A stretch of 6,217 nt of DNA from Pseudomonadales bacterium (GTDB taxonomy: Bacteria > Pseudomonadota > Gammaproteobacteria > Pseudomonadales > Azotimanducaceae): assembly GCA_021295935.1 (NCBI GenBank), contig JAGWBL010000089.1, positions 1-6,217 of the forward strand, read 5' to 3'. Position numbers and translations under genes: made by a program. Positions 6,001 through 6,217 of the stretch are shown one piece after another (position 1 is the first letter of the stretch; each line of letters begins with the position of its first letter). The notes below the pieces were generated by a model. It was given only the letters and a program-made list of their open reading frames with translations. It was not told the origin of the DNA and did not search any database.

Positions 6001-6216
6001 TCAGGGCCTGGCCCAGACCATGAGGAGGTTTATGCATACGGCCTTCGTGATACGTCTGTTGTGAGGCGTAAATCCGAACCGCGATCCTGTCTTGTCGAGC
6101 TGATTCAGCCGGTTCTCATCCTCTTCGAGCATCAAGTCAGCGATGGACGTCAAGACGTGACGTAGGTGTTGGCGCCATCCCTTGCACTCTCTTGCAGCCC
6201 TAGCTCCAAAGGACCG
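6001..6216 (-). CDS. 3' end of an unidentified coding sequence cut by the window edge
   Basis: The frame is open from the window edge to TGA 6003-6001, 71 codons. The stretch from about 6180 to 6060 looks strongly coding, with many C/G third positions and a helix-rich peptide (HVLTSIADLMLEEDENRLNQ, then LDKTGSRFGFTPHN). After about 6060 the signal becomes unclear. A second frame gives the plausible YHEGRMHKPPHGLGQALREL around ATG 6037, and a third gives the frame that continues at 5987. This may be the end of a separate gene or the start of the same broken gene as the TPR-like region. No known family was recognised. Confidence 0.4.
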   Translation of the reverse strand, partial: RSFGARAARECKGWRQHLRHVLTSIADLMLEEDENRLNQLDKTGSRFGFTPHNRRITKAVCINLLMVWARP

Positions 6217-6217
6217 A

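Noticed and set aside
5475..6023. Plus-strand open frame of 182 codons opposite the TPR-like region
   Set aside because: Its peptide is Ser/Arg/Cys-rich without domain features and is antisense to better coding signal on the minus strand.

Overview
The window carries three coding blocks from a bacterium of moderately high G+C content (judged by eye; lineage not determined). Two of them encode exported redox-type proteins, and two of them are interrupted by frame changes. An envelope lipoprotein with two c-type haem motifs, together with a secreted thioredoxin-fold protein, fits a Gram-negative with periplasmic electron transfer, for example a proteobacterial, myxobacterial or planctomycete-like lineage. 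That is an inference; no marker gene is present.

Layout. Positions 1-3334 (+) hold one large gene read in two frames. An N-terminal lipoprotein with YVTN/NHL-like beta-propeller repeats (1-1014) runs into an overlapping frame (coding from about 1001 to 3334) that continues the propeller. That second frame then adds two CxxCH haem-binding motifs, an IPT/TIG-like beta-domain and a C-terminal CBM4/9-like jelly roll. The join is best explained by one excess base at a GGG run (1000-1002). Positions 3335-3701 are a gene-free convergent spacer with several inverted repeats. Positions 3702-4706 (-) encode a secreted AhpC/TSA-type redoxin whose usual CxxC is reduced to DxxC and which carries a long, acidic, probably disordered C-terminal tail. 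Its start is fixed by a strong AGGAGG. Positions 4707-5047 are its leader or intergenic region, with a strong hairpin and an imperfect copy of the gene's start. Positions 5048-6216 (-) hold a TPR-like protein of unknown function plus upstream coding-like stretches in other frames. These look like one or two genes broken by frameshifts, and the region runs off the right end of the window.

How the genes relate. The cytochrome-like gene converges on the redoxin and TPR genes, so they are not one operon. The TPR region and the redoxin gene lie on the same strand but 341 bases apart, with a separate leader for the redoxin. No CRISPR array, tRNA, rRNA or complete mobile element was seen. The most notable items are the fused propeller/dihaem/CBM-like lipoprotein, the acidic-tailed DxxC redoxin, and the repeated single-base frame changes at G/C runs, which raise the question of sequence error versus real gene decay.
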